Both the position numbers and the translations under genes were made by a program. Below, piece after piece: positions 36,821 to 48,604 of a stretch of 64,000 nt of DNA (positions within the stretch are counted from its first letter, which is position 1; each line of letters begins with the position of its first letter). Location: positions 5,642,001 through 5,706,000 of the forward strand of contig BTPP01000002.1 of the NCBI GenBank assembly GCA_037102815.1, written 5' to 3'. Under the pieces are notes generated by a model. That model searched no databases. It was not told where the DNA came from and worked only from the letters and a program-made list of their open reading frames with translations. The stretch comes from Neurospora intermedia. Its lineage: Eukaryota > Ascomycota > Sordariomycetes > Sordariales > Sordariaceae.

Positions 36821-36845
36821 GGGTGGGTGGGTGGGTGGGTGGGGG
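36821..36845 (+). promoter_or_regulatory. Predicted G-quadruplex motif upstream of erg-5
   Basis: Five GGG runs are separated by single T residues, followed by a GGGGG run: GGGT repeated five times and then G5. Single-base loops make this one of the most stable parallel quadruplex designs known. The G-rich strand is plus, opposite to the erg-5 coding direction. Confidence 0.75.
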
Positions 36846-36942
36846 AAGAGATGGAAGAGATTAGAGACAGGGACGAACTCCCGATCAGTGTGCCATTTGC
36901 TGGCAAAACCACACCAGGAACCACCTGAACCACCCCACTCGG

Positions 36943-36965
36943 CACCACCACCACCACCACCACCA
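36943..36965. repeat. CCA trinucleotide repeat
   Basis: About seven CCA units, 100 bases from the G-quadruplex motif. Confidence 0.8.
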
Positions 36966-38231
36966 GGGCCCGGGCATGTTTGAATCCACGGACCAAAGAG
37001 CCGCTTCCCTTATGTTTATTCCGGCAGGGTTCGACAAGTTCAACAACCGACCGCCAGAGTCCACATTGTGTGAGACACTCCTAGTCGGATCTACAGCTTT
37101 GCTTTCGGCCTCGGGGAAGACTTTGTCGCAAAGAGGAAGCTCGCCAACAGCCGCCGTTTCTTGTTAGTGTAGCTCCCAATACCGAGTTGTGTTGGCCGAG
37201 CACAAACGAGTCCTTATCATTTCACCTCTGCACAGAAAACATTTAAACGAGTGGTGATCAATGTCTGGATTCAGTGGTGATTGCTCATATTCGGCATTTC
37301 TATACTGATCAATAATGTGAACAGCGTGTAAACCGTCAAACCACAGGTTGGAAGTGATGGCATCTGATAGTGCCTAGCATCACCTCCATCCAATGGCACA
37401 TCTGTGCCCTATCAGGCTTAGCCCAGCTTGTCCAGTGTTCGCTTTGGCACTACCCCTGGCTGGGGTCCGTGCTCCCATTCGTATTCGCATTCTCCCGTCT
37501 CTCTGTAAGCCAATCAATCGCTTCATCGAATGGTGGGAATTTCTGACTTGTGTGATCTTTTGAATGACGATGATTTGTGGTCCAGATCTTTCCTATGTCA
37601 TGTGTACCGTCCTGATCTGCTTGTCATTCCGAGCCGAAGGGCTGGTTCGAGCTTCGTACGACAATCAATGGAAGCTCTCGTTGACCTGCACCAGGCAGTC
37701 CCCATCTCAGGGGTCAACTCATCCACAACGGTGGAAGCTTGGAGTGATCTCCAAAGGCATTGGCTCCAGTGTCAGTAATTCACCGAAACCATCCAGCATC
37801 CTACATCGGGGTCCTCCACCAAACTTTCGGTCCGGTCCCTCGCGGAGATTACAGAATCGCCTTTCACAATGATGTCGTCGACAATGGCAATATCGGTCGA
37901 ACCACTCGTCGCGTCGCGTCGCGAAGTGCCGTCTTCAGTGCCGCAAGCAGTGTAGGCCGCTCTGCCCCTGACCCCTTCACTAGGTTGCTTATTCTAGAAG
38001 GCTTCTAGTGAGGTCCACTGCCGTCAGGGTTCGTCGTCCAAGAGGTGTAGTGTAAACGTCGCTCTGGAGATCCCGAGATCCTTCCTAGACAACCCAGTTA
38101 GAAGAAAGCGGTCAATGACCAACACAGTCTCACCATCTTCATGGGATGAGAAAACATATCAGTGAATCTATGGTGATAAGCTGTGGTTTTGTTGTCGATG
38201 AGCGAAGTCGACTTAAGGGAGCGAAGCGGGG

Positions 38232-38822
38232 TCAAGAACATTCGAAGAACATTGTCATGAGCCCGGTAGAGAGGACAACTTCAGACGGTTTCAATTCCAG
38301 AAATGATATGGGGGATCCCGTCCCTTTTCGGCCAGCTCGATCGAGTCTGACTTGCATGCACTGTAGCTCATTGTCCGTTGACTCATCCGTCGTCCACACC
38401 GGCGTCCTTGTGTGGCTTGGAGCGTGATACACCACCGCACAAGTCCGAGTCCAACCATCACCACCTCCATCTGGAATGGCACCCAATCGCATCACCGCCG
38501 CAAGCTGTTCTTTCCCAAGCCAAAAAGTGAAACGGCGCATTCTGTGACTCTTCTGGCTGAGCTTTTCACAAAAGCCTCTATGCAAGATCCACGCAGGGTG
38601 GCATATGAACCTCACGAACGAACCGGTCACGTCACACTCATAGATGGCGTAAGCTACAATTGTAGTCACTGACAGAAAGCCACGAAGGAACCGAACTTGG
38701 AGCCTACGTACGCTATGATGCCACAAGTGACAGGTAGTGTAGAAACTGACAGCGGATACGTAGCCCGAAAAGAACTTTTTGCTTTCGGTGCCCGTGTGTG
38801 TCACAACGGCAAGAGAGCCCAT
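38232..38822 (-). CDS. Candidate orphan open frame, 196 codons
   Basis: An uninterrupted frame from an ATG at 38822 to a TGA at 38232. No family is recognised. The C-terminal half (IPDGGGDGWTRTCAVVYHAP onward) looks more protein-like than the N-terminal half, which is rich in Phe, Tyr, Cys and His. Codon bias is weak, no introns are evident and there is no clear promoter. It could be a young orphan gene, an exon of an unseen gene, or chance. Confidence 0.25.
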   Translation of the reverse strand: MGSLAVVTHTGTESKKFFSGYVSAVSFYTTCHLWHHSVRRLQVRFLRGFLSVTTIVAYAIYECDVTGSFVRFICHPAWILHRGFCEKLSQKSHRMRRFTFWLGKEQLAAVMRLGAIPDGGGDGWTRTCAVVYHAPSHTRTPVWTTDESTDNELQCMQVRLDRAGRKGTGSPISFLELKPSEVVLSTGLMTMFFECS

Positions 38823-40524
38823 TGGTTAGAAGACTCTCTGTTGAATCCCAGTTGGGGATAGTCTCTCATCCCTCTTATGGACGCCGGGATTCGTAACCTC
38901 TAGAACTATTCCCAGAACCATCATCATTCATACCTACCTTTCACACCCACAATGTCAGCCCTAAAATTGTAAACATGTGAAATCCAAGGCTAAACTACCC
39001 TACGTACATCACCATCATCGCCATCACGCGTGGACCTCCACCCCGAGCTTGGTGAGCAGCGTACGTATCAATAAGATTTTCTCAACGGACGGGTAACTAA
39101 GCTTTTCGACCCTTGCGTATATCCCCGCTGCTTATCACGGTTGGCCGCGTACGTCGAACGACCTAAACAACACAAAACTCACCGTTCCAACATCCCAAAG
39201 CCAAATCGGTATGACGACGGCACTGCTTCCCAATACAACCGAAGAAAATTCTATCAGCCTACGTAGATACCAACCCCATCTTCTCAAACTGACAACGAAC
39301 TCTTACTGCGTAAACGAACGTAATCCATCAACGTAGCCTGCTAGGTAGCCTTCTTACCTGCCGCTGTCAGCACTAAGCTTTTTTGATCGGCAATCCACTG
39401 CCGACCATTCTCAGTTTCTTTTTCCAAACTTACACTACACGCGGCTACTTTTTGTGCTTTGTGCTTTGTGTAACACACCTTTTTTTTTTTGTTTCCCCCT
39501 TTGGTGGCGTTTCAAAAATGTAACTTTCCCTCCAAAAAGCTCCCAACTGCACATACCTACATGATGAATCATAGTGAACCATGATAAACCATGATATGGA
39601 TGGCGCACTCAGCCACGCGACTGTACTAGTTAGCCTTACTTTGAGGCCACTAACAGCGTCCCGTAGTAGGCTTTTCTTTTCTGAATATGCATAGGTAGGT
39701 AGCCATTGACAAACACTCGACTACATAGAAAATTTTGGTTTCGGTTCTGTGACTCACGATGGCTTTGCTTTGCTTTGCTTCACTTTTGATTGCTTCTCAG
39801 TAAGTGGTTGGGCTGAGTCGACAGGGTTTCCCACGTGGTTTAGGTATGCAGGAGCATGGGTGGTGGGTTCTTACTATTCAATCTGTTGTTGTTGTCGTGG
39901 TTGTAGGGACAAGGAATGTGTAGCCTAATGCCCTTTATTTATTTTTCTTTGGTTACTGTGGAGATGAGGGTAGGAGGTACACGTATGTGTGTACGCACAC
40001 CTGGTAAGCACTTACATCAAGGGATGTAGGATGCCTTGATCCCTTGATACGTCGATGGTAGATGGGAGTGAGAAGGCGGAGTGGCTTTGCTTTGCTTTGT
40101 TCGACGAAGTCGGCCTTTCCCTTCTCACCTCACCGAAATTAGTGTATGTAGGTATTGTTGTGGTTCAGATGGGTAAGGGGAGATGAGAAGGACGAGAACA
40201 GAGGTATCAAAGATGTATAAGAGGAGTTGATGGCCTCGCTTTTCAGGGTGTTGTGTTTTGTGTTGTTCATCATCAACAACAGCTTCAGACTTTAGTTCTA
40301 GATCTCAAGTACTACCTACACTACCCAGGTACCTTCCTCGAGAACACACAAGAACCACCCACACCACCAACCAACCAACTCGAAGCTTTCACTTACACCG
40401 ACGGACACTTGAACACAACCAACACCACCAACACCATCTAAAAAGACAAGACTTTTTTTGTCAGTCCAACCATCACCATCATCACCACCACCCAAGCACC
40501 AACAAAGACACCAAAAACTTAATC
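38823..40524. promoter_or_regulatory. Upstream region of the small low-complexity gene
   Basis: A GTATAAGA TATA-like site is at about 40214-40221, some 310 bases before the ATG at 40525. The leader from about 40320 is C/A-rich, as in strongly expressed Neurospora genes. A CTTTG-repeat motif (TGGCTTTGCTTTGCTTTG) occurs at about 39759 and again at about 40082; a related GTGCTTT repeat is at about 39451-39470. Confidence 0.5.
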
Positions 40525-40978
40525 ATGTCCGCCTCAACAAACTTCAACTTCCCCTCCCACCCCACCTCCCGCTCTCACGCTCTCCAAATCGTCGAAGGCA
40601 CTCGCGCCCTCCAACAACAACAACAACAATCCTCACCTCTCGCCCCCAAGTCTTCCTCAAAGTCCTCACCCAAAAGAGATTACTACGCGGAATCCACCAC
40701 CTCGACATCCAGTTTCTCCAGCCGAACCAGTCTCCTCAAGGACAAATTCCACTCCACTTTTGGCTCTTCTTCTTCTTCTTCGTCACCGTCTTCAGACAGC
40801 AAGAGCAAGAACCAAAGGAACAGCAAGTCCGTGAGTAGCAGTCCCATGACCAACACCAGACAACAAGGACTATTCCTACTTGGTTCGTCAATAAGGATGG
40901 GGCACTGATTCTTTTTTTTAATGTGGGTGTTGTTGTGGGTGGTAGTATTAGGATGAAACGAATTTCTTCTCGAGATGA
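40525..40978 (+). CDS. Small serine/glutamine-rich protein of unknown function
   Basis: ATG at 40525 in an AATCATGTCC context after a C/A-rich leader and a TATA-like box, which argues for a well-expressed gene. The first 102 codons are Ser/Thr/Gln/Lys-rich: a polar start, a short glutamine run near residue 31, and SFSSRTSLLKDKFHSTFGSS with a long Ser run. A GTGAGT donor follows codon 102. Joining it to the TATTAG acceptor at 40951 gives a 110-aa protein ending DETNFFSR. Without splicing the frame stops at 40908 (127 aa). Using an acceptor 6 bases earlier stops almost at once. The protein is probably disordered; a stress- or conidiation-related role is only a guess from its composition and promoter. 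Confidence 0.5.
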
Positions 40979-41542
40979 GCAGCGGGATGGAAAGCGGCAG
41001 GCGGTTTGGTCTGACTATGGTCGGGTCAGATTGTTCAAAGTATTGATATCGAGTATGGACAATAAAAGGGTTTTGACCGTCCCTCGTGTCGACTACCTAC
41101 CCATGCTGGGTGGGGCGCGAGGGATGGGATAAAAGAGGATAGTATGCATGGGCACGGGCATGGTCAGGGAAACGGAAAAGAAGGGGAGTAGTGAAGAGGA
41201 GGCGTTTCTTATGTCTACCTCTACCACTTGGAAACTGGATGGATGGAACGTATTGTACCTGTTTATACCCGGGATAGAAAGAGGAGGACAGCGTACCAAA
41301 GGGAGGGCAGCAAATGGCCGTCAGCGCAATTCACTTCAGCGGAAGTCATAGGTTGAATTGAAAATCCGATTGAACTTGAACTTATCAATCCCAAAAACCA
41401 ATTGCGGTAAACGCCTCCCCCATAACCTTTTTGTTGACGAATGAAGATAGTAGAACATCAAATATCAGATACAAGGCCACACAGCTCCAAACGTACCTCT
41501 TTCCTATCAAGCCTATCTCCCTCATAACCTAACTCTCTGCCC
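40979..41542. other. Convergent 3' region
   Basis: Lies between the small plus-strand gene and the minus-strand YIPF1/2-type gene. No gene is seen. Confidence 0.6.
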
Positions 41543-42665
41543 CTAGAACATCATCATCATCGTAGCCGGATCAGCAGGTTTCGCATCTCCACCACCCGGG
41601 GCAGCTCCCTTCGGACCATCCTTCAACGCCGGGCTTCCATGCGCAAAGAAGAGCACCTTGATAGCCAGGGCCAAACCAAAGTGCAGCGCCACCACCACAA
41701 ACAGCAGCACCTTGCTCGTCTGGCGATCCGTCGCGCTGAGCACCGGATAAAGGTTCCTGAGCAAAAAGGCTACCGACACGCCGAACCCCACGCCCACAAA
41801 CACCCAGTTGAGGATGGTAATCGGCGACCAGCTGATCAGCGCCACAGGGATCCAGATGAGGTTGGAGTAACCGTACAAAGCCCAGCACTCGAGAAGGTTG
41901 GCGGATTCCGAACCAAAGTACCGCAGGGCGAGGTACAAAGCGACCGGCAGGACAAAGGTGTAGCCGTAGATGAGACCAGCGGCGCCTGTTTTACACATGT
42001 CAGCCCGAATCCATTATACCCATCTTCTCCAAGGCGGAACCAAAACAAAACAAGACTTACCGCTCAACAACCGAAAATCATACGCAAACGCCTCCTTCCC
42101 CGTCTGCGCCAAATAATCACTAATCGTCCCGCCCAAGAACAAAATCAGCACCACCGTCGTCGCGATCCAAAACGGCCCGTACAGGTCCGGGTTCCCCTCC
42201 AACACATCCAAAAAGTTGGCTCGCGGGTAGAGCGCGGCCCAACACCGCTGCAGCACGCTGGACGTGTCCACGTCGAAGAACTGCGCGTAGAAGGAGAGCG
42301 TCCAGAGGAAGCGCTTGCTGCTTCCTCCTGAGCTGGAGTTGTTGGAGGTGCGGCCGGCGGTTACGGGAGCGGGAAGTAAACCCCCGCCGCCACCGCCGCC
42401 GCCGAGGGAGGAAGTGGTGGTGTGTTGGCTGGATTTGGTGCCGTTGCGCCCGAGGGGGGAGGATTCGGAAAAGTTGGATTGGTGGAATTCGAGATCTTCT
42501 TGGAGGTCGGTGTGGCCTAGGTCGCCCTGGAGAGAAGGAAGAAAAAGGGTGGTTAGTTGGGTATATGGTATACGATGAATGACTGGGAGTGGATGGGAGG
42601 AGAGGAGAGGGCGAACTAACCTCGTCGTCGACGTCTACGACTGCATCGTAGCCGGATCTGGACAT
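41543..42665 (-). CDS. YIP1-family Golgi membrane protein, YIPF1/YIPF2 type (yeast Yip5-like)
   Basis: Five-helix membrane protein of the Golgi/endosome that associates with Rab GTPases, by family knowledge. Exons 42665-42621 (45 nt), 42526-42061 and 41985-41543; 317 aa. The N-terminal 95 residues are cytosolic and polar, with a glycine run encoded near 42384-42402. SKRFLWTLSFYAQFFDVDTS leads into the Yip1 domain. Membrane segments are visible at FWIATTVVLILFLGG, LIYGYTFVLPVALYLAL, WALYGYSNLIWIPVALI, ILNWVFVGVGFGVSVAFLL and VLLFVVVALHFGLALAI. The short C-terminus is Gly/Ala/Pro-rich and ends MMMMF, which is odd but in frame. The GPFW and YGYSNLIWIP patterns are typical of YIPF1/2. Confidence 0.95.
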
Positions 42666-43365
42666 CGTGGCGGTTGTTTGCTGTCTGCTGGTCGAGTGTG
42701 GATTGTGCTGACGAGTCTTTCGATGGTGAGTTGGTTGGAGCTTGGGAACACGCCGATAGCTGTGAATCGCCTTGAAGTCAAATGGTATGATTAGTTTGTG
42801 CTTGGTGTAAGTCGGTCAATCGGTAGGTAGAGGTAAGCTCCTCCAAAGCTAGGTGGTCTGGTCCCTCCGGAAGCTGGTGGTGGACAGCTGTTTCAACGTG
42901 AGCCGCGTACACCAAAGGGTACAGTAGAGGTACGTACCGCTGTACGATTGCGTGCACGCCCCCTGTTGGGGTCCTGAAACTGCAGCAGTGCACCCCCCCT
43001 AACGGCTTCCCGGTCCCTGCAGTAACTCCCCGCAATATGTCACGTGGGTCTAAAGTGGCCATCAAGGTAGTTGAGCTGTTCCGAGCTACATTCGCGATCA
43101 AGACGAGATTCTTCTACAGGATCACTGTTTCTTTGTAGGAGAGCTTTGAATATCCTTTTGTATGTCCCCACGGGCAATTTCTGAGTTCATTCATGAGCTA
43201 CCTAGGAGTCCTCAACTTGACGTTCTCGTTATAGATTGTAGCCATCCATCCCCAAGTCCCGTGTTTCCCTGTCCTGTTGTCCTTATGCCGTTGCCATAAC
43301 CATACCCATTGTCCCCCAAACCCAAATGCGCCAAATCCTGATGCTGGAACGAAGGATGGAGTCGT
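42666..43365. other. YIPF promoter and ubiquitin-eL40 3' flank
   Basis: Both neighbours are on the minus strand. No gene is seen in this 700-base gap. Confidence 0.6.
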
Positions 43366-44152
<787 letters not shown>

Positions 44153-44505
44153 CTTAACGAATTATTCCTAGGTGAGGTTAGTTGGTGGTGCAGTGGTGAA
44201 GGGAGTGATGTGATGATGTCGGGGAACAGCAACAGGACGAAGCTATGATGGTGGGGTTATGGAAACGGCCGCTACTAACTTAGGGCTGTCTGGGCAAAGT
44301 GGTACGTGCACCTGTCACAGTGATCATGAGGTACGTACCTGCACTGTACCTACATCTTCAACACCGTAACCCGCCTTCACCAATAATCATCCTCAACCTC
44401 ATCGAATTTGTGCTCTTCAATTCTCAATAAAGATATCTATATCGCAGGCTCAGTCTTGTATTATCTTAATCCTGAGGATCTGCTCAGGCGAGTGATCAAA
44501 GCGAA
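44153..44505. promoter_or_regulatory. Ubiquitin-eL40 leader and promoter; RRN7 3' flank
   Basis: The 353 bases must hold the promoter and non-coding first-exon part of the ubiquitin-eL40 gene and the 3' UTR of RRN7. No TATA is obvious. Confidence 0.6.
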
Positions 44506-46525
44506 TCATACCTCCCCCAGCCTCATCTTCCTCTTCTCCCTCTTCTCCCAACCATACAACAACTCTTCCAGACTGTAAACCGCTTTCACCAAAGCCTTCA
44601 GTGACAGCCCCGAGATCTCCGCAGCCTTCTCATGAAATCTTCTCGCAGGCCCAGACTCCCCAAGTTGCTCAACCGACCTAAACCGCTGATGAAGCCCACC
44701 CAGCCTCTTGATATTCTTTCCATCATTAGTCTCAGGTCTTGGTTCAACCAGCGTCATCGACTTTTGCACTCGGTGCATCCGTGCAATGAGCTGCTCATCA
44801 GTCATCTCTTTACTGCCGGGTTCCGGTAATCGCAGTACGTTCTCGAGGGGGAAGAGACGTTCGATTTCGGTTTCGTCTATTTGAAGTGTTTGTCAGTTAA
44901 TCGTTTGTGATCTGGCAATCGTCCAAGGAGGAGTAGAAGAAGCGAAAAAGACATACCAGCAGCGCTCCACGATTTCAGCTGCGTCTCCTGATACCAATCT
45001 AAATACTCCACCATCTGCTCCTTACTCAAAGTCCAAATCTTTTCCGCATCCATGGTCGCAAAGTCGAGCCTCCTCAGCGGCTTCTCTGGCGGATCCGCGA
45101 ACTCAGCCTCCCAAGCATCCCAGTCCATCTTCAGCGTTAATGGGTCGTTGTTGTCCCGTGGGTACCGCTTGACGCCGTCCATGGGGTACATGTACTTGGT
45201 TGCCAGCACAAGAGAGGCCACTAGTAGTACGTCGGGGATGTCGAGGAGGGTGTAGCGAGAGGTTTTGCCGGTAAAGGAGGACGCGTCGTCTTTAATGTTT
45301 TGGCGCGTTGGGAAGGTCCAGGAGAGGTTGAGCATGAGGCAGATTTGTCGGGCGTGGAGGTGGACCTCGGCTGTATGATGATGATTAGAGGGTGTATCTT
45401 TGATGGAAGAGTGGTGGCTGGGGTACAACTTACGTGGTAGAGCCAGGTCTTTGAGGTATAAGATGAGGAGTGACGGTGCTGGAAGTGGTGGTGATACCAT
45501 GCCATAGTTCTTCTTAAAACCTAGGGTCAAGGTCAACAACGACTTGTGTAGCTCGCTTCCGTCAAACTTTGCCCATCGTGTTAGTAGCGTGCGCTGAGCC
45601 CAACCAGGCAAACGTTCTCGTAGTTCGTTCGGCACCAGTTCAAGCTAAATAGCAGGATGTCAGCAAGAGAACCTTCGTGAGAGTCCAAAACACACATCAA
45701 CTTACCGCACCAAGAAACGGTAACTGGTTATTCTTGGCCCACCGATATATATCCCCTACCCTGACCGGCTCCTGTTTGAGGAGACACCCCATATAAATCA
45801 GCGCCAGCACTTCCATCGGGCCAGGCAGATCCCACAGCTCGCTCTCCCAATCCTTCACCCTGCTTGACCTCCTCCTCTGGCTCTTCACACTCTCATCAGC
45901 CGACGTGTCCGTCGTTTCCGCCTGCGAGCTATACATGATCATCTCGCTATCGGAACCCGACTGAGAGAGCGCACCACCACCACCACCACCACCACCATGT
46001 TGCGACCCCGTTCCATCGTGATCAATCCCCTTTCCTTTGGCCTGGAGTGATGATGCCCTGGAAACGCTTTTGAGACCAATGAACTTGCGGATGCGTAGAT
46101 CCCAGAGGTCGCGGCAGATAGACTCGAGTTCGTCCGAGAACCCTTTTTCGCGGACCAGCCAGAGGATTTGTTTGCGCAAGATGATCTGCAGGCAATCGAG
46201 GTAGAGTTCCTTGGCGTCGTTGCCCGAGAGATGCTTGCGCTCAGTTTCGCGCACTTCTTTTTCTTTGCGCACTACCTTGCCGGTTTTGCCGTAGTTATCG
46301 TCTTCGTCGACGTCGAATTGGATGTACCCCTGGATATATATGTATGTGATTAGCGACTGAATATTGGAGTCAATTTGCATTTGATTGTTTTCAAGTGGTT
46401 GATCGTACCTCAACTTCATGACCGCGCTGACAATATCGTCGTCCATTCTCCGAGTAGTACCTTCGCGCACGGCATTCGGTACATCTCTGTCCGTTGGGAA
46501 ACTTTCTGAGCCTCTGTTCATCCAT
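44506..46525 (-). CDS. RRN7: RNA polymerase I core factor subunit RRN7 (TFIIB-like, TAF1B homologue)
   Basis: Nucleolar initiation factor for rRNA transcription. Five exons: 46525-46409, 46329-45706, 45644-45434, 45370-44957 and 44876-44506; 578 aa. The N-terminal zinc ribbon has C15, C18, C32 and H36 (RCTECRARRYYSENGRRYCQ, then RGH). The GYIQFDVDEDDNYG linker follows, matching the B-reader/linker layout of Rrn7. Cyclin-like regions follow: ELYLDCLQIILRKQILWLV, then GPMEVLALIYMGCLLKQEPV and RVGDIYRWAKNNQLPFLGA, and later LLDIPDVLLVASLVLATKYM. A glycine run and Ser/Arg-rich linker (about residues 145-200) interrupt the first cyclin fold. The ATG at 46525 is the first in frame after upstream stops. 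Its position next to ubiquitin-eL40 and eIF5A is notable for ribosome production. Confidence 0.93.
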
Positions 46526-47675
46526 ACTCTGTAGCGCTTGGCTGCCTGCCTGTTTGTTAAGACTGTAACGTTGTTCCTCGCTATGTTCCGTCACTGATGA
46601 CGCATGGTCGAGCGGGGTGAGTGAGTGAGTAATGGAAACGGACGCACGAATTCGTGAGGGGAAGGGTCAAATGATTGAGAGCTGCAAGGTCTCCTGTGTG
46701 TAGAGTAAAAATGGGTATAATTCAGATGAAGAAAAAGGATCAAATGGCGATAGTTACACTTATGTTGGAAGCGTGTTGGGCAAAGATGCGACTCGCCGAA
46801 AGAAGTGAAAATTTCAAATCCAAGCCGAAAAATTGCAAAACCGACTTTGCCTTTGAACACCTTCCTTCTGATGGAAATCGCCAAAACTCGCCAAGATACA
46901 AAACGCCGCTTTGCCAACTACGACTCACTTCATGTTGACCGACAGCAAACTGCTCTTCAGTCTGAAGTTTCGTTGTCTGCAGTCCGAAGTGAAGTTAGAG
47001 TGAGAAAGCCTGGCTGAGCCAAGGACATCCATCGGACAAATCGACCTCTAGATCGCTAGTGGAGGCGTGATTGGTATACACCACAAAGACTATCTGGCAG
47101 TTCATTGATGCTTTTATGATATCCTATTGATTGACCCACACATTGACGGAGACTAGCATATGCTTAAATCGTGAAAGTCGATATGTACATGTCGACGTCA
47201 GTTGCGCCGCCAGTCATGCCTCGGTATCATTATCCCCACACGGCATGAACTTTGCTCATCCTATCGGAGACTAGACGAGACCAGAGAGGTACTCAGAACG
47301 GAGAAGCTGACCTGAATCAACCAACAACTCAACCCAGCGAACGTTCGTTGTGCTAACAAACAGCACGGCTCTTCTTGCGATTCGCAAACAACCCGAAATC
47401 AATAATTCGCACCGTTACAAAGACCACGAGACGCTCAAGATGTTTGGCAGACGTTAGCTTCGTGCGACTTCTTCACGAAGTCGCGCCCTATTCCAGCAGC
47501 TATCGGGTCCAACAAAACGGGGAGACGTGAAACCATTCATATGTGACCCTTAAACACAGATATAGCGCAAAAAAGACGGATATCTCTTAGCCAGGCAAAA
47601 ACCAACAGAACCGTCCCATGAAGCCATCATTAAATGCCAAACGTCCGGTGTCCCTCCAACTCCTCCAAGATTCCT
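46526..47675. other. RRN7 promoter and eIF5A 3' flank
   Basis: No gene is seen. A perfect 8-bp stem with a 5-nt loop lies at 47464-47484. Confidence 0.6.
47464..47484. repeat. Short perfect inverted repeat
   Basis: GCGACTTC, a five-base loop (TTCAC), then GAAGTCGC. It lies about 190 bases downstream of the eIF5A stop codon. It may be chance or a 3'-end structure. Confidence 0.5.
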
Positions 47676-48604
47676 TTAATCCTTGTTGGAAGCCTCCTTG
47701 ACATCGATGGCAGCCTCCTCACCCATGGCGGTCTGGACACCGACGACTGTATAGCAGTATTAGTATCGCGCAAGCTGCAAAAGCGCACGTGTCGGGGAAA
47801 CTTACAGAAGTCCTTGCCCTCCTCCTCGAGCTTCTCAATGCGCTTGGCAAGCTCACCCTCGGGCATCTTGACGTCACGCTTCTCCTCACCGTTGGAGTCA
47901 ATGAGGACAAGGAAGTCCTCGTCGATGTAGGACTGTTGCACAAGGTTAGCTTCTAAGCTCCCGACCCAGCAATCTCGGGGGGCGTCCAGATAGTACGTAC
48001 GAACTGGTAGTCGGTGCGCTTGACGTTGGGAACGTCCATGTTGTGGGTGGAGGGGCAGAGATCCTCGAGCTTCTTGCCAGTGAAGATATCGATGGCGACA
48101 AGATGGACCTTGGCGTGACCGTGCTTGCCGGTCTTGGAGGTCGACATGTCGACGATCTTGCAGGGACGGTTCTTGATCACGACATGGCCACCCTTGCGCA
48201 GAGCAGAGCACTGCATGGGGTAGGTGGCGGACGCACCAGCGTCGACGGAGTCGAAGGTGTGCTCATGCTGCTATATATGGGGACATGTTGGTTAGCACCC
48301 AATGCCTCTTTTGTTGCTGATGGACGCGGCTATTGCGACGGGTAATCAGGTGAGAGATGGTGCGATTCGGGTTTCGTGCGTGAGGCGATCAAAAGAAGCC
48401 ATTCCCGTCCAAGGAAAAACACCACCGGAGGAGCGAGAGGGGGTCGGGCGATGAAGAGCGATGCGGGGTGACGAGTCTGCCCACGCAGACAGCCGCCCGC
48501 CCGCAAGCGACCAGCGGGCATAATGAAGTGTGTGACGATGATTGTGAATGGGCGCGGCAACAGGTGGAAGATGGACTTACAGCGTCGTCGTGGGCGGCAG
48601 ACAT
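47676..48604 (-). CDS. eIF5A: Translation factor eIF5A
   Basis: Hypusinated factor that relieves ribosome stalling; cytosolic. Exons 48604-48581 (24 nt, MSAAHDDA), 48270-48001, 47932-47806 and 47746-47676; 163 aa. The hypusine loop [10 protein letters not shown] is intact, with Lys57 as the modification site. [20 protein letters not shown] and [20 protein letters not shown] are family hallmarks; the OB-fold ends [20 protein letters not shown]. The second exon is preceded by TATAGCAG, a tandem acceptor: splicing at TAG includes a Gln codon, at CAG omits it (163 or 162 aa). Intron 1 is long (310 nt), typical for leader-proximal introns of highly expressed genes. Codon use is strongly biased to C/G endings. 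Confidence 0.99.

Larger units (their letters stand above)
36269..38231. promoter_or_regulatory. ERG5 upstream region
   Basis: This contains the ERG5 promoter and leader (right to left). A (GGGT)n G-quadruplex motif lies at 36821-36845, about 555 bases above the start codon, and a CCA run at 36943-36965. From 37000 to 38230 there are only short open frames. Confidence 0.55.

Noticed and set aside
41639-42331. 230-codon plus-strand frame opposite the YIPF gene
   Set aside because: Crosses an intron of the real gene and is rich in Arg/Gln/His as expected of antisense to membrane helices.
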